Of a stretch of DNA of 64,000 bases, positions 33,670-44,300 are shown in pieces. The stretch comes from Morella rubra (lineage: Eukaryota > Streptophyta > Magnoliopsida > Fagales > Myricaceae), in assembly GCA_003952965.2 (NCBI GenBank), contig CM025849.1, positions 10,674,359-10,738,358 of the forward strand, written 5' to 3'. Both the position numbers and the translations under genes were made by a program. The notes beneath the pieces were generated by a model that was not told the origin of the DNA, made no database searches, and saw only the letters and a list, made by a program, of their open reading frames with translations. Each line of letters starts with the position of its first letter. Position 1 is the stretch's first letter.

Positions 33670-34130
33670 GAGAATAGAGTCATCAATTAAGAAGAGGTCA
33701 AATATACTCTATGATTTGGAGTTAGCTAGACAGACTAAAATAATGCACCACAATACAGCCCAGTGCTATCAGGAAACTTAAGATAGCACTGTATGCCAAG
33801 CAAAGGCTTGTTACTTAGCCTGGGTCGTATGAAATCCAAAGCCAGAAGGAGTATTGAATCGAAGGTATCTCCACATAATTCCTAAGAAACACCTCCCATG
33901 TCTGTGAGGTTCAAGAATACCAACGAAGGAGCCTTATAGGTTGATTTGCAAGATTTCAGTCTCAACAAAGTTGCTCACCTTCTGAATCTACACAAAAACG
34001 CAACGTAAATAATCTGAAAGACTTACGCAGATAATAACTGTAAACCGTATGACGTATAATAAACTAACAGCAAGAGTTGAAAACCCCCAAACTAGTAGCT
34101 GACTCATTTTTGCTAATTTCATTCTCAACT
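33670..34130. repeat. diverged tandem duplication, first copy
   Basis: Matches 34170-34590 in the same direction. Landmarks: GTTACTTAGCCTGGGTCGTA, CATAATTCCTAAGAAACACC and GAATCTACACAAAAACGCAA. Many substitutions and small gaps indicate an old duplication. Confidence 0.65.
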
Positions 34131-34169
34131 TTTTCTTTTCTGCTGAAAAATGAGGTTTTCAATACATTC

Positions 34170-34590
34170 AATTAATACTCGAGAGAATAGAGCCTTGTCA
34201 TTTAACAGGTTAAGAAAGTACTTTATGACTTTGTGCATCAATAAGGAAGCCTAAAAGTAATAAACCATAACCGTTCAATTTTATTTACAGAAAAAGTTGT
34301 TACTTGGCCTGGTTCGTACGAAATTCCATTTCATTGAGTATGATTCGGAGTGTCTTCATATAATTCCTAAGAACACCTCCATGTCTTTGAAGTTCAAGAT
34401 TACGAATGAAGCAACCTTATTGGTTGAGTTGCCAAAGTTTAGCTTCAACCAAGTTGCTCAACTTCTGAATCTACACAAAAACATACCAAAAATAATCTGA
34501 AACTCTCTTGCAGACCGTAGGTGAAAATCATATCACATAATAAATAAATAACAAGAGTCAGAACCCTAAAACATGGCTATACAGCCTCAA
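34170..34590. repeat. diverged tandem duplication, second copy
   Basis: Second copy with GTTACTTGGCCTGGTTCGTA, TATAATTCCTAAGAACACCT and GAATCTACACAAAAACATAC. An open frame at 34297-34500 exists only in this copy, so it is unlikely to be coding. Confidence 0.65.
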
Positions 34591-35245
34591 TCTCTAACAG
34601 CACATTCAAAAAGCAAAAACTGAAGGAAAAATGAAGAGACACTTCGAAATAGGAATCTGCCAATCTGGTCGAACAAAAATACTGCTACAGTCGAAAAAAC
34701 TATTTCCTATGGGAAGGACGAGGGAAGCCGCTGCGCATGGCAAATAATAAGAACAGGAATCGGATATGCGCAAATCCAAGGAGTTAGAAGGTCTTCCACC
34801 TACACCTTCTCCCACATCATCTCTAAGTGACTGACAGGCTCAATCTCCGTTGCTATTTGCCCAACACGCTACGACTAAAAGGGAGTGAAAGCAAAAACAT
34901 TTTCTAAACCAACATATACTATCTCGCAAAGGGAAAATTAAAGGAAAGGAGTAAATTACATTGATTGTTTGCCTGCATGACTATATTTTTGCCTCTAATT
35001 AGATATCAAATTTGGTAGGGAGATTTTCCTAAAACTGAGTGCCATGCTTAAACGCTGTACGTATGATAATATATGCTACGCATAGGGATTTCTGGTTTTG
35101 CTTCACCCAGATGAAATCCAATTCGATGAGTCAGATAAGAAGACCGTACGAAAAACAAACAACTTAATCTCATCATAAATTATTGAAAAATCAAAGAAAA
35201 AACAGTAATTAGGATCAATAACCTCACCTCCCTTTTCTTCTGGGT

Positions 35246-36229
35246 TCATTTATCATTAGGCGCAACATGAGGGTAGGACCAATCCCTTTGCCGCAACATG
35301 TTATACGGATTATGCGACTCGAACCCATGATTACCAACAGGCATACCCATGTGCCCGACGCCGAGAACTGGCATCGGCATCATCGGCGGCGGCGGGTACG
35401 ACATTGGAATTGGCATGGGCATGTGCCCGTTTCCGTGCATGTGATTATGAGCGCTCCCGGCGCCAGACTCATGCAGGCTCTGCGGTGGAACCGGCGTAGA
35501 CGCGAAGAGCTGGTGGTCCGACGACGACGAGGGCCCCTCGCTCGACAACCCCTGCATTCTCTTGAGGTAAAGGCGGTACTTCTGCAAATGACTCGCCACG
35601 TTCTCGCGGGTCAAGCCCTCCACGTTCATCAGCTGCATGATCGTCTTCGGGACCGCGTTTTTTATCCCGAGATGGCCCACCACGTCCACGAACCGCCTGT
35701 GAAGCTGCGGAGTCCAGACCAAACGGGGCCGTTTCAAAGTCCGGGCAGCTGAGGAGGGGTCCTCGGCCCCGTTCTCAGCGCGGAGAGCCGAATCGGCTTC
35801 CAATTCCGAGCAATCGATCCTCCGAGATTTTCGCGGGTCCGTCCCCGACCCGTCCCCGTCCCCGTCACCGTCCCGATCGGTAGTCTCCTCCGCTTCCTCG
35901 ATAACCATCGGGTCCCCCCCGCCGCCGCCGCCGCGGCTCTCGTTAAAAGACTTGAAGTTGTCGCTGGACGAGAATCCCTTGGAGTGCTGTCCGCGTATAC
36001 CGGAGAGCGTGGTCCGCGAGGCCCGGCTGACGTCGAGGACGGTACGGTAGGGTTCGGGCGAGATACTGAAGGCCGAGGCCAGCTCCGGCGGAATCAACAG
36101 CTGAGACAAAGGAGTCAGATCATCGGCACAGGGTAGACCCGTCTCCCACTCCGCAACTCGGTCATCATCCCCACCATTCTCGCCACCGCCCAACTCTTCG
36201 TACTCGCTCATATTCACCTCCTCACCCAT
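35246..36229 (-). CDS. LUX: LUX ARRHYTHMO/BOA-type GARP transcription factor (evening complex)
   Basis: A single-exon 327-residue protein. It starts MGEEVNMSEY like LUX and has the conserved N-terminal segment DDLTPLSQLLIPPELASAFSI and DVSRASRTTLSGIRG. The GARP/Myb-like DNA-binding domain spans about 167-226: KRPRLVWTPQLHRRFVDVVG, then GIKNAVPKTIMQLMNVEGLT and SHLQKYRLYLKRMQG. The C-terminus is His/Met/Pro-rich. In Arabidopsis LUX and its paralogue BOA bind GATWCG sites and, with ELF3 and ELF4, repress genes such as PRR9 at dusk. LUX and BOA cannot be separated here. Linkers are rich in Gly and Asp (GGGGGGD at about 100-106; DRDGDGDGDG), encoded by G+C-rich repeats. Two evening elements lie upstream. 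Confidence 0.92.
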   Translation of the reverse strand: MGEEVNMSEYEELGGGENGGDDDRVAEWETGLPCADDLTPLSQLLIPPELASAFSISPEPYRTVLDVSRASRTTLSGIRGQHSKGFSSSDNFKSFNESRGGGGGGDPMVIEEAEETTDRDGDGDGDGSGTDPRKSRRIDCSELEADSALRAENGAEDPSSAARTLKRPRLVWTPQLHRRFVDVVGHLGIKNAVPKTIMQLMNVEGLTRENVASHLQKYRLYLKRMQGLSSEGPSSSSDHQLFASTPVPPQSLHESGAGSAHNHMHGNGHMPMPIPMSYPPPPMMPMPVLGVGHMGMPVGNHGFESHNPYNMLRQRDWSYPHVAPNDK

Positions 36230-36379
36230 CTTCCTAATTACACATCAAATCGCTGACTTCTCTAGTAGCTTCTAGGCGCGTATCTCGAACATATGTAAAT
36301 TTCTGCTTCTTTGTTGGATCTGAGAAGAAGAAAAAGTAGTAAAGGGAAGGAAGGAAGGAAGGAAGGAAGTAAGTAAGAA

Positions 36380-36387
36380 AGATATTT
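36380..36387 (-). promoter_or_regulatory. evening element upstream of LUX, proximal
   Basis: AAATATCT on the minus strand (AGATATTT on plus), 151 bases before the LUX start codon and in gene orientation. It may fall within the 5' UTR. It is the known binding motif of CCA1/LHY and RVE proteins. Confidence 0.55.
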
Positions 36388-36553
36388 CGTGAGTTTCGGA
36401 CCCGCGTTTGGAAAGGGTTAAAAAGAGCGAAACGTTTCCGATTTTTATATTTGGCTTCCAAGTGAAAAGATGGAAAAAGTGCAATATCCGATTCCAAATC
36501 GGTCCTCTGCCAGTGCCAACGTGGACGACTTAGCATGATATTTTTGATCCTCT

Positions 36554-36561
36554 AAATATCT
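36554..36561 (+). promoter_or_regulatory. evening element upstream of LUX, distal
   Basis: AAATATCT on the plus strand, about 325 bases upstream of the LUX start codon. Two exact copies within 330 bases fit the known repression of LUX by CCA1/LHY. Confidence 0.55.
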
Positions 36562-36630
36562 ATCCTCTTACAACTCCTATGCCACTCGACCACCCATGGA
36601 GTACTTTCTTTACTCGCAGTATGTTTCCGA

Positions 36631-36636
36631 CACGTG
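36631..36636. promoter_or_regulatory. G-box upstream of LUX
   Basis: CACGTG in GACACGTGTTCC, about 400 bases upstream of the LUX start. A second CACGTG is at 37040-37045. Such sites bind bZIP and bHLH factors; function here is inference. Confidence 0.4.
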
Positions 36637-37045
36637 TTCCGTAGACGAATGAAGCCCCGCCACAGCGAGTGAAACTTGAGTGTGTTAGATCCGGGATATC
36701 GAACTCATGGACATGTCACATCCGACAAAGGTTGTGTGATTTGCTGCGAGTGGCCACGTTAGCAAAGTGCGTGCGCTTTTTTAGGCAGAACCGGAAATGT
36801 TGCTTCCAATCTTTTTTTTCTATTTTGTTTGAAGTCCGTGGACCAATAAGAGGAGAGAGAGATGGTGGACAGCTGGAGAGTGAAAACGTGGACCTTTTGG
36901 GACGGCATAGCATTGTGTTGAGGTATCGAGCATCGGACGGTGATGCTGAATCGTGACGCACAAGTCCCAACGATGAATCGGACGGCGGGAAACACGAGAA
37001 CGTACGTGAACAGCTTGGGCAATTGGGCATCAGGAGAAGCACGTG

Positions 37046-38766
37046 AGTAAATGTTTGGATTAAGGAAGAAAACTCTTTAATTTGAAAGTTCCCTTATCCG
37101 GTCCATATCCTTTTTATTTTTGGTAAGCACCGGTCTAGACCGTTTTGTTGTTAACATTTTTGCCAAGACAGAAAAACATTACTCTCGTATGCTGTCGGAT
37201 TGTAGTGTATTTTATATCTCAAATTAAATAAGCTAAAAGATATATGTATTTTTTTAAAAATTCTTTTGTTTTTTGGATTTTTTGGACTCTTTCTTTTTTT
37301 AATTGCTAAGTTAATTTTTTAAAGTTTTCACAATTTTGATTAATTTTTTATAATATTTTTTAATTATGTAAGTGCTTGGCATTTTTAAATGACAAGACTC
37401 TACAATAGACATGTTCCTTTCCTTATTGATGTAATATAGCACTCCGTTTCTTTTTTTAAAAGGAAAGTGACTAAAGTAGGTTTAGTTTGTTATGTTGAAA
37501 TCTTATTTATATAAATTATTTTTCTCACTTTCATATGTTTGAAGAATCCTATAAAATATGGTCAACCGAAGTGAGATTCAGTCAATAAAAAAATAAAAAT
37601 AAAACTATATTTTTGTAAAGCAATTTTCTCAAATAAAAAAAGTAATCATGTTTCAAAAATAGACAAACCCTCTCTTATTTAAATGTCTCGTTCTTAGACT
37701 TTTAACTTTTTCTCTACACTTTCCCTCCGGTGTGAAAGTGTAGCAAGATACCAAAATAAAGATCACTTTTTTTTATTTTTAATTCATTCTTCTTCTTTTT
37801 TCCTTAATTAAAGTGGGACAAGATAAAAATAAATAAATAAATAATGGCACTTAAATTAGGCTCAACATGTTTTATATTTTAATTGAAATGGTCAGAAGTC
37901 TAGAGTTGGGATTTTCACGACCTCTGCTATAATATTTAGTGAAAAGACAGATTGTCCCAAAAATTTAAATGGTTAATAATAAGAGGTATAGCTTGATCCC
38001 ATTTTGTACAGAATAAGCTTTATACAATGGGCGGAGTTGCTTTTGGTTTCAGTGGTCCCTATTCCCTGTCTGTCGTGATTGGATGATATGAATGGGTCTA
38101 AAGATGCATGCATATCTTTCGAAAAAGGAAGGCTATAAGATTCCACCTATATCTTATAACGTTCTTTGGCTGAGCCTTAAGAATGAACGTCTGAGATTTC
38201 ACAGACTACTCGGTTTTAAAGCCTCAACTGCTGAGTTAAACTTTCGAGTTCCAAAGCTGAAGATCCCCTCCAATCCCAACTAAGCCAAATTTCAACTCTG
38301 GGTTCGGGATAAAACAAAACAAACGAAAAAAGAGGCTTCGATGAGAGTAACTGAAAAAAAATAGCTTGTTAGAAAAGGAACTTGATTTTTCTCAAATATA
38401 TGTTTGCAAATTTGACTTATCTTTTGTTAAAATTTTGAAAAATATTCTCGTTTATTGAAACTTTAGTGAAAGTTAAAAAATTAGAAAAGCCGTGGGCTAA
38501 AAGAAAAACCACCTTAAAAGTGACCCGACCTGTTCAAGTTGAACCCGGTCTATTGGAGATTAGAAAGTCGGGTCGGCGGATTTTTGGCCGTGGGCTTTTG
38601 GCCTGGCATCCACCCTCTTAATGTACCACTGCCACAAAAGCAAGTGTACTGACTATGTACAAGAGTTCCCATATTACCCTCTCATCCATCCCGCACTGGG
38701 CAGTTTTCGCCACTGTTGCAGAGGAAGAGAGAGAGAGAGTTAGAGGTGGTAGCAGGCAGATGAACC
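37046..38766. other. A+T-rich intergenic DNA, no gene seen
   Basis: Mostly T- and A-runs. An RY-like ATGCATGCATAT lies near 38106. The frame at 38092-38283 has no recognisable domain. Confidence 0.4.
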
Positions 38767-39410
38767 ATGACTACCATATCGTCATCTCTATCCCCCAAAC
38801 CTTTCCTATCCATTTTCAAGCCAGAAAGTTACTGTTTTCTCAACACCCATAATTCTTCTCTGCCGTTTACCTCGCCAACCGCTTTCTCGTCCAAAAGGGC
38901 CAATCTTTCGCACCATTTCCCAGGCAGAATCACTCGGCAAAGAACCCAATTTTGGAGAGTCTCTGCTGCCTCAGGGGAAGAAGTTCTGCCGACAGACGCC
39001 ACACCACTAGAGAGTTCCCAGGACATAGTATCTACAAGTGATGATGGCGTCTCCACCATTATATCAGCTCTTCTCTTCGCTGCCTTAATTGGGTTGTCTA
39101 TTCTCACTATTGGGGTAAAGCCACTTACCAAATTGCGATGTTTCCATGTTAAATTTTGCTTTTAAGTACACAACTAAAACTGCCCAAAATCGTGACATTG
39201 TATTGTGGGGTTGTTGCTAATCCTTTGGGGTCCCAGGTTGTCTACATAGCTGTGGCAGATTTCTTGCAGAAGAGGGAGAAAGAGAAGTTTGAGAAAGAAG
39301 AGGCTGCTACCAAAAAGAAGAGCGGGAAGAAGAAGAAGAAGGTGAGAGCAAGGGGTGGGCCGAAGGGATTTGGGCAAAAGACTGATGATGATGACAATGG
39401 AGATGATTAG
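38767..39410 (+). CDS. predicted plastid-targeted single-pass membrane protein, unknown function
   Basis: Two exons, 38767-39114 and 39237-39410, give 173 residues in frame. The first about 65 residues form a convincing transit peptide: MTTISSSLSPKPFLSIFKP, rich in Ser, Thr and Arg, almost no acid. An acidic stretch (GEEVLPTDATPLESSQD) follows, then one hydrophobic helix (about 97-121: STIISALLFAALIGLSILTI continuing into VVYIAV). The tail is strongly charged: DFLQKREKEKFEKEEAATKK, KKKKKVRARGGPKGFGQK and DDDDNGDD. The helix is split by the intron. The architecture suggests a thylakoid or envelope protein with a basic stromal tail. I recognise similar plant proteins but recall no function, so none is assigned. 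Confidence 0.7.
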
Positions 39411-41303
39411 GATGTTCACCATAAGCTTTCTTTTAAAGTCTTTGTAACTCGAAATTGGGATGAGTTTGCTTTATTCTTTTTCTATAAATGAGTTCTTTTC
39501 CTGACACACGATGCTCAATGAACACAATGGGGCGGCTATCGATGAGGAGCCCCATAAATTCTCCAAGTTTCTGGTGTTCTCTACACTATAGTCCAGAGTC
39601 TTTTCACTTCCATATCTAAAGTAAACGAGCTTCCAAACTTGGGAGTTGGGAACATTATCAGGCCACTGTCCAATTCTGCAGAAATTTCAAATTACAATTT
39701 AAATGACGAGTGTTCTATTAGACTATAACCCATATGATTATTCTTCCTAAACCTCTGCAACTTTAGGTTTCCTTGTATACAAGTTATATCCTACTCTGTC
39801 TGAGATGATGTTCTCCTGCTCTTTTTTATCCTTAGCAACAGTACTCTTGATGTCTCAAATTAGCTCCTCTCGACGCCTATAGTGTGGGATAGAATTTGGT
39901 TATGGAGATTTTAAGGCAATGATCAAGTATTGTGGTGATATAATCTGATCAGTCATGGCTGGTAGGGCGAGTAAAAAGTCATTACAAACTGGGAAAATGG
40001 CTATAAAATGATCTTATGAACCGAGTTAATAACTGGGTCTGCCTGCTTCCATTTCAATTCTCTCCTCTTCCTCCTACCAAGACTCGTCACGTTATTCAAA
40101 ATCAATCAAACTCTCTGGCTCACCCTTTCTTCGTTTCCCTCCACACCATCCTTACTGCCATGGCTACGACCACCAAACTCCGACCCCCAAGGTATCCTTT
40201 TGTGCTTTCACTCGCACGATCTTTGCTGCCTCCAATCTCATTGCTATCCACTGCATATCTTTCCTGTTGCATCGGCTCTTCATATAGCCTTGTCCATACC
40301 GTGTATCATGTTGACCTACTCGTGAACAATATTTTAGAAAGAAATCATGAAATTTGAGATTAACTCTAAACTTTGATTTCAGCCGTAGAGAGCGAGGAGA
40401 GGGGAGGCTATGGCCGCCGCACCTTTAAATATATGGAACCTTTTTTAAGTTTTTTTTCCTTCACTTTATAGTTGTGACCTCTCTCAGACAAGGAATATTA
40501 CTGCAGCCTCCATTTAGTTCAACCGGTAGCTTCTGTCCCGTAAGCTTGTAACCCCCGAAAATCAAATTTTTTTTTGAAAAAAAACCAAATAAAGGTGTTT
40601 GAAAAAATTTCTTGCCAAATACACAGCTCTAAGGCTTGATACTGCTATTTAAAGCCCATCTAGACACCCAAGTATAAGAGGGTCGGGACAATGACATCAC
40701 CAACGATCCCCTTCTTTTGTCAGGCCATATTCCTTTGCGTACTAGAAACCAAACTAGGAAGTAGGAACACTCCCATGAAGAAGCACATGATAAGAATAAT
40801 GTAAGACGGATGGACAAATATCAACACCAGAAGATTTTGTCAGGAAAAGAGAAAACAAGATACTGAAAAACATACAAAAATTGTTCTTACAGTGAAAGGA
40901 AAAACGTCCATAACCATACATTTGGAATATTTCTGGCCTCACCTAAACATAAACTGCTCTCCACATGGCAACATTTGTACAGTCGCGTTAACTCGAAAAA
41001 CTACCTCAACGTTTCATAATTTTTACACCCTTAAAAACTTGTATTGTCATTTTTATCTCCTGTGCAGGCGCATCAGGCACATTCATCACCTGAACCTTGG
41101 CTTGCTTGATTCTATGTATATAAACCTTAAACTACACAATGTACAGTTTTCCAGTTTTCCAGCACAAGCAACAACTTTATTTCCAATCCGCTCGTACCTG
41201 TCTCAATGGACAGGTAGAGTCAGCCTAGACAAGGGGTGAAAGAGAGGAAAAGAGGAAGCTCACACTAGCCTCAGTTAGCTGTACAACTTTTTCCCTATGC
41301 TGC
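39411..41303. other. intergenic region between the membrane protein and Pumilio genes
   Basis: No secure gene. A short start-like stretch MATTTKLRPP at 40160-40191 is followed by a possible donor (AGGTATCC), and at about 40382 by a Lys/Arg/Gly-rich stretch after CAG, suggesting a possible gene-start fragment. No further exons were found. Confidence 0.3.
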
Positions 41304-44300
41304 CTAAGCAGGGTGTGGAGACTGAGCAGCAATTCTCCTTTCTGCAAGCAGAAACCATGTTTCAGATAAAAGCACTATGAAACTCATGTAGCATATACAT
41401 TGATACCATGTTTCAGTTAGCATCAGCTAGACAACAAATAAGCTTGTTGGTGTCATTTGCTTTAAGCAGACCATCCATAACTCACCAATGGTTCATAATG
41501 ATGCCCCATACTAACAAGTTCTCTCAGGTTCAATCACAAGAGGCAGATGCTGAAAGATTTTCACATCAAAGAGTAACAGAAAGGCCAAAAGGTAATGGAC
41601 CTATTGTTCCACGAACAAGGGAGCACAATAAACCTCTGACAGATAGGTATTGGATTTCAAGAAAACACACAAGGTTGGCTTACCAGGGGCGACAAAATGC
41701 ATCAACAATCTACGTAACATCCATGCATGCAAGAGAATGTAAGTACATACAAATCTACTAAAATATGCAAACATATATTCATTCATAAACACATAAGCCT
41801 TCAGTTACTTACATAGAAATACGAACTTGTATGAGAAGCAAAAATAACAAGGGAAGAATGAATACCCCCAGCAGCAACAAGTTTCTCTACACGCGCAACA
41901 ATGTGCTTTCCGTAAGTGTACTTTTTCAATGCACTCAAATGAACTTTGATTCGTGAGAGTATCAGCTCACGCTGCTGGTCATCACAAGTCTCCAGCACTT
42001 TTTGTACAACATAGTTTGCAAACTGGTCTTTCATCATTGCCTGTAAAAATACAAAAAATAACTAAGGACAAGATGACATGAAAAAATCAATTTATAGGAG
42101 GACAAGACTTTCATCAACAGAACCAATTGGGGACCCAATACATAATTTCCCAAAATGTAAGCAACACTTGATCAACTAAAAGGCAATAACAAAATTTGCC
42201 GATCACAATGCTCAAATAGTCAAATGCTCCAGGAAAGTAGAGATAAAATTCTATTTAACAGATAACATACGAAATCAAGTTCAAAAATCTTGAGAGATGA
42301 GCTAGGTATGAAGTCCCCTAAACTCTTTACGCCCCAACTCTTTTCCTACTCCAAGATTATAATGCAGCAAGCAAGTTGATTACTGATTAACCAACATAAT
42401 ACATTCGTGGATCTATTTCTTGTCATCTAAAGAAAATGCAAACCTAAAGCACAACTTCTGAGAGACCCTGAAACCTCCTGCTTTACATTCCTAGAAACCA
42501 ATAGCCTTGAACAGAATATTCACAATAATCTAAGGTGAAACTGCAGTTGCTCTGAAAGAGTGCAGAGGGGTCCAATCATACCACTACTTCAACATCCTAA
42601 AAGAAAGTCACACTCCATTGAGCTTACATCAGCGCTCATAAGCTCCCAAAATTTAATTTGAAAACACCGAAGTTGTGCCCTATACAAAAATCCAAAATGT
42701 AACAGGAAATTGACACTATGAGAATCCAAACCCCAAGTTCATGGGCTGGAAACACCTTCCTTGTGTTTATACTTATAAGACATAGAAAATTCCAGATGTC
42801 TATCCTTACAAGTCACATAGAGATAGTACATACCTGAAGCGGCTCATTTTCATCGGTAGAACCAAGCATCTCATTCACTAGTAACTGACGTTCACTAGGA
42901 CCGCCAAAAGTTAAACACTTCTCCACAACATTGGAAGCAAACTTCTGCTGACTCATTTGAACTATCTTTCCAGCTAATTCTTTAATAATAGCAGAACGTT
43001 CGTGAGGCTTTCCATGCTCCAGCACATGCTGTTAATGATGACACAAAAAAAGAGACAAATGCAAGGATCAATACAGCATCCATGAAGCTAAAGTAGATGG
43101 TACAAAAGACCACACATTTAGAAGGTCCAAATTCAGAACAACTGGGACTTGAATGCAGAATTATACAAATAAAAATTTGGATTCTTTATTCATCAATGAG
43201 ACAAAAGAAGCTTGCATCTGAGACACAAGTGGAGATACTGATCAAACCTCTAGCAGCAGTGTCACAAATATACCAGAACTCTTCTACCCCAAACACTCGA
43301 ATGTCATTGGAAAAACTGGTAGCAAAAATCCAGAACAACAAAAGAGTTTCTCATAGTCCAAACTTTGCCACAAACAAGTGATGAGCAGCAATGCTATGCA
43401 ACAGTTTAAAATGAAGGCAGTAGTTTTAAATCCAATTAACAATTAAAATAAAAGATGGGGAAAAAAAACTCAAATCATAATTGTCCGCAATAAAGGAACA
43501 GGAAAGACCGAAAATAATAGTATAAAAAACACAGCAGCAAAATCATTCCCCATTTTAACCATATCCAAGTATCTCAAGGAAGCCTGCGTCGCGTTAAACA
43601 GTACACAACATGGAACCCATAGCCCAAATATAACATCATAAAATGGTTTTGTACTACTCCCATAGGAATGAGCACCACATGTATTGAATCCACTCAAATA
43701 GTATTAAGGAAAGATTGCGAACCTGAACAACATAATTCCCATACTGATCTTGTGCCAACATGCTAACAGCTCCTAAAATCTCATCCATAACTTTACTTTG
43801 TGTTTGTGGTTCTTTGCAGTGTTCTAGTACTCTCTGCCACATGAAATACATATGTTATGTAACCAACAGATCATAACACTTCCAACGAAATAATCAAAAC
43901 AGAACAGTGAAAAGTTTCTCAACCTGTATAACCCGACAACCATAAGGATGGGTGGAAAGGGTTACAACTTGATCAAAGAATGTTGAGACAATAAAGTGAA
44001 TTGCATCTTCAGGAATGCATTCAATACATTTCTGAATGACGTGGTTCCCATTCTGATCACGTACACAGCGCATGACATGACCATCAAGCTCTTCAACCAT
44101 TCTGATCTTCTGGTCCAGATCAACAACTTCTATTGCCTGAAAAGAAAACCAAAGCCCATGAATGACAGAACCTTCGGTAACAACCCTTATGAAATTACAT
44201 CATTCTAATAATCAGCATTAGCAAGTTAAGAAAATCAGGTAAAGAGCATTGCACAAGGTAATATCAACATAAGCTCTCTTACAATAGCATAGAATGATAA

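Larger units (their letters stand above)
30161..35245. other. 5-kb region without recognisable gene, downstream of LUX
   Basis: Contains a G-run (39 G at 30940-30978), a diverged direct duplication (about 33670-34130 and 34170-34590), and otherwise ordinary A+T-rich DNA. Part may belong to an untranslated 3' exon of LUX, since a donor-like GGGAGGTGAGG follows the LUX stop, but this was not traced. Confidence 0.35.

Noticed and set aside
40160..40440. Possible two-exon mini-gene starting MATTTKLRPP
   Set aside because: Only a start-like stretch and one candidate acceptor; no family and no further exons.
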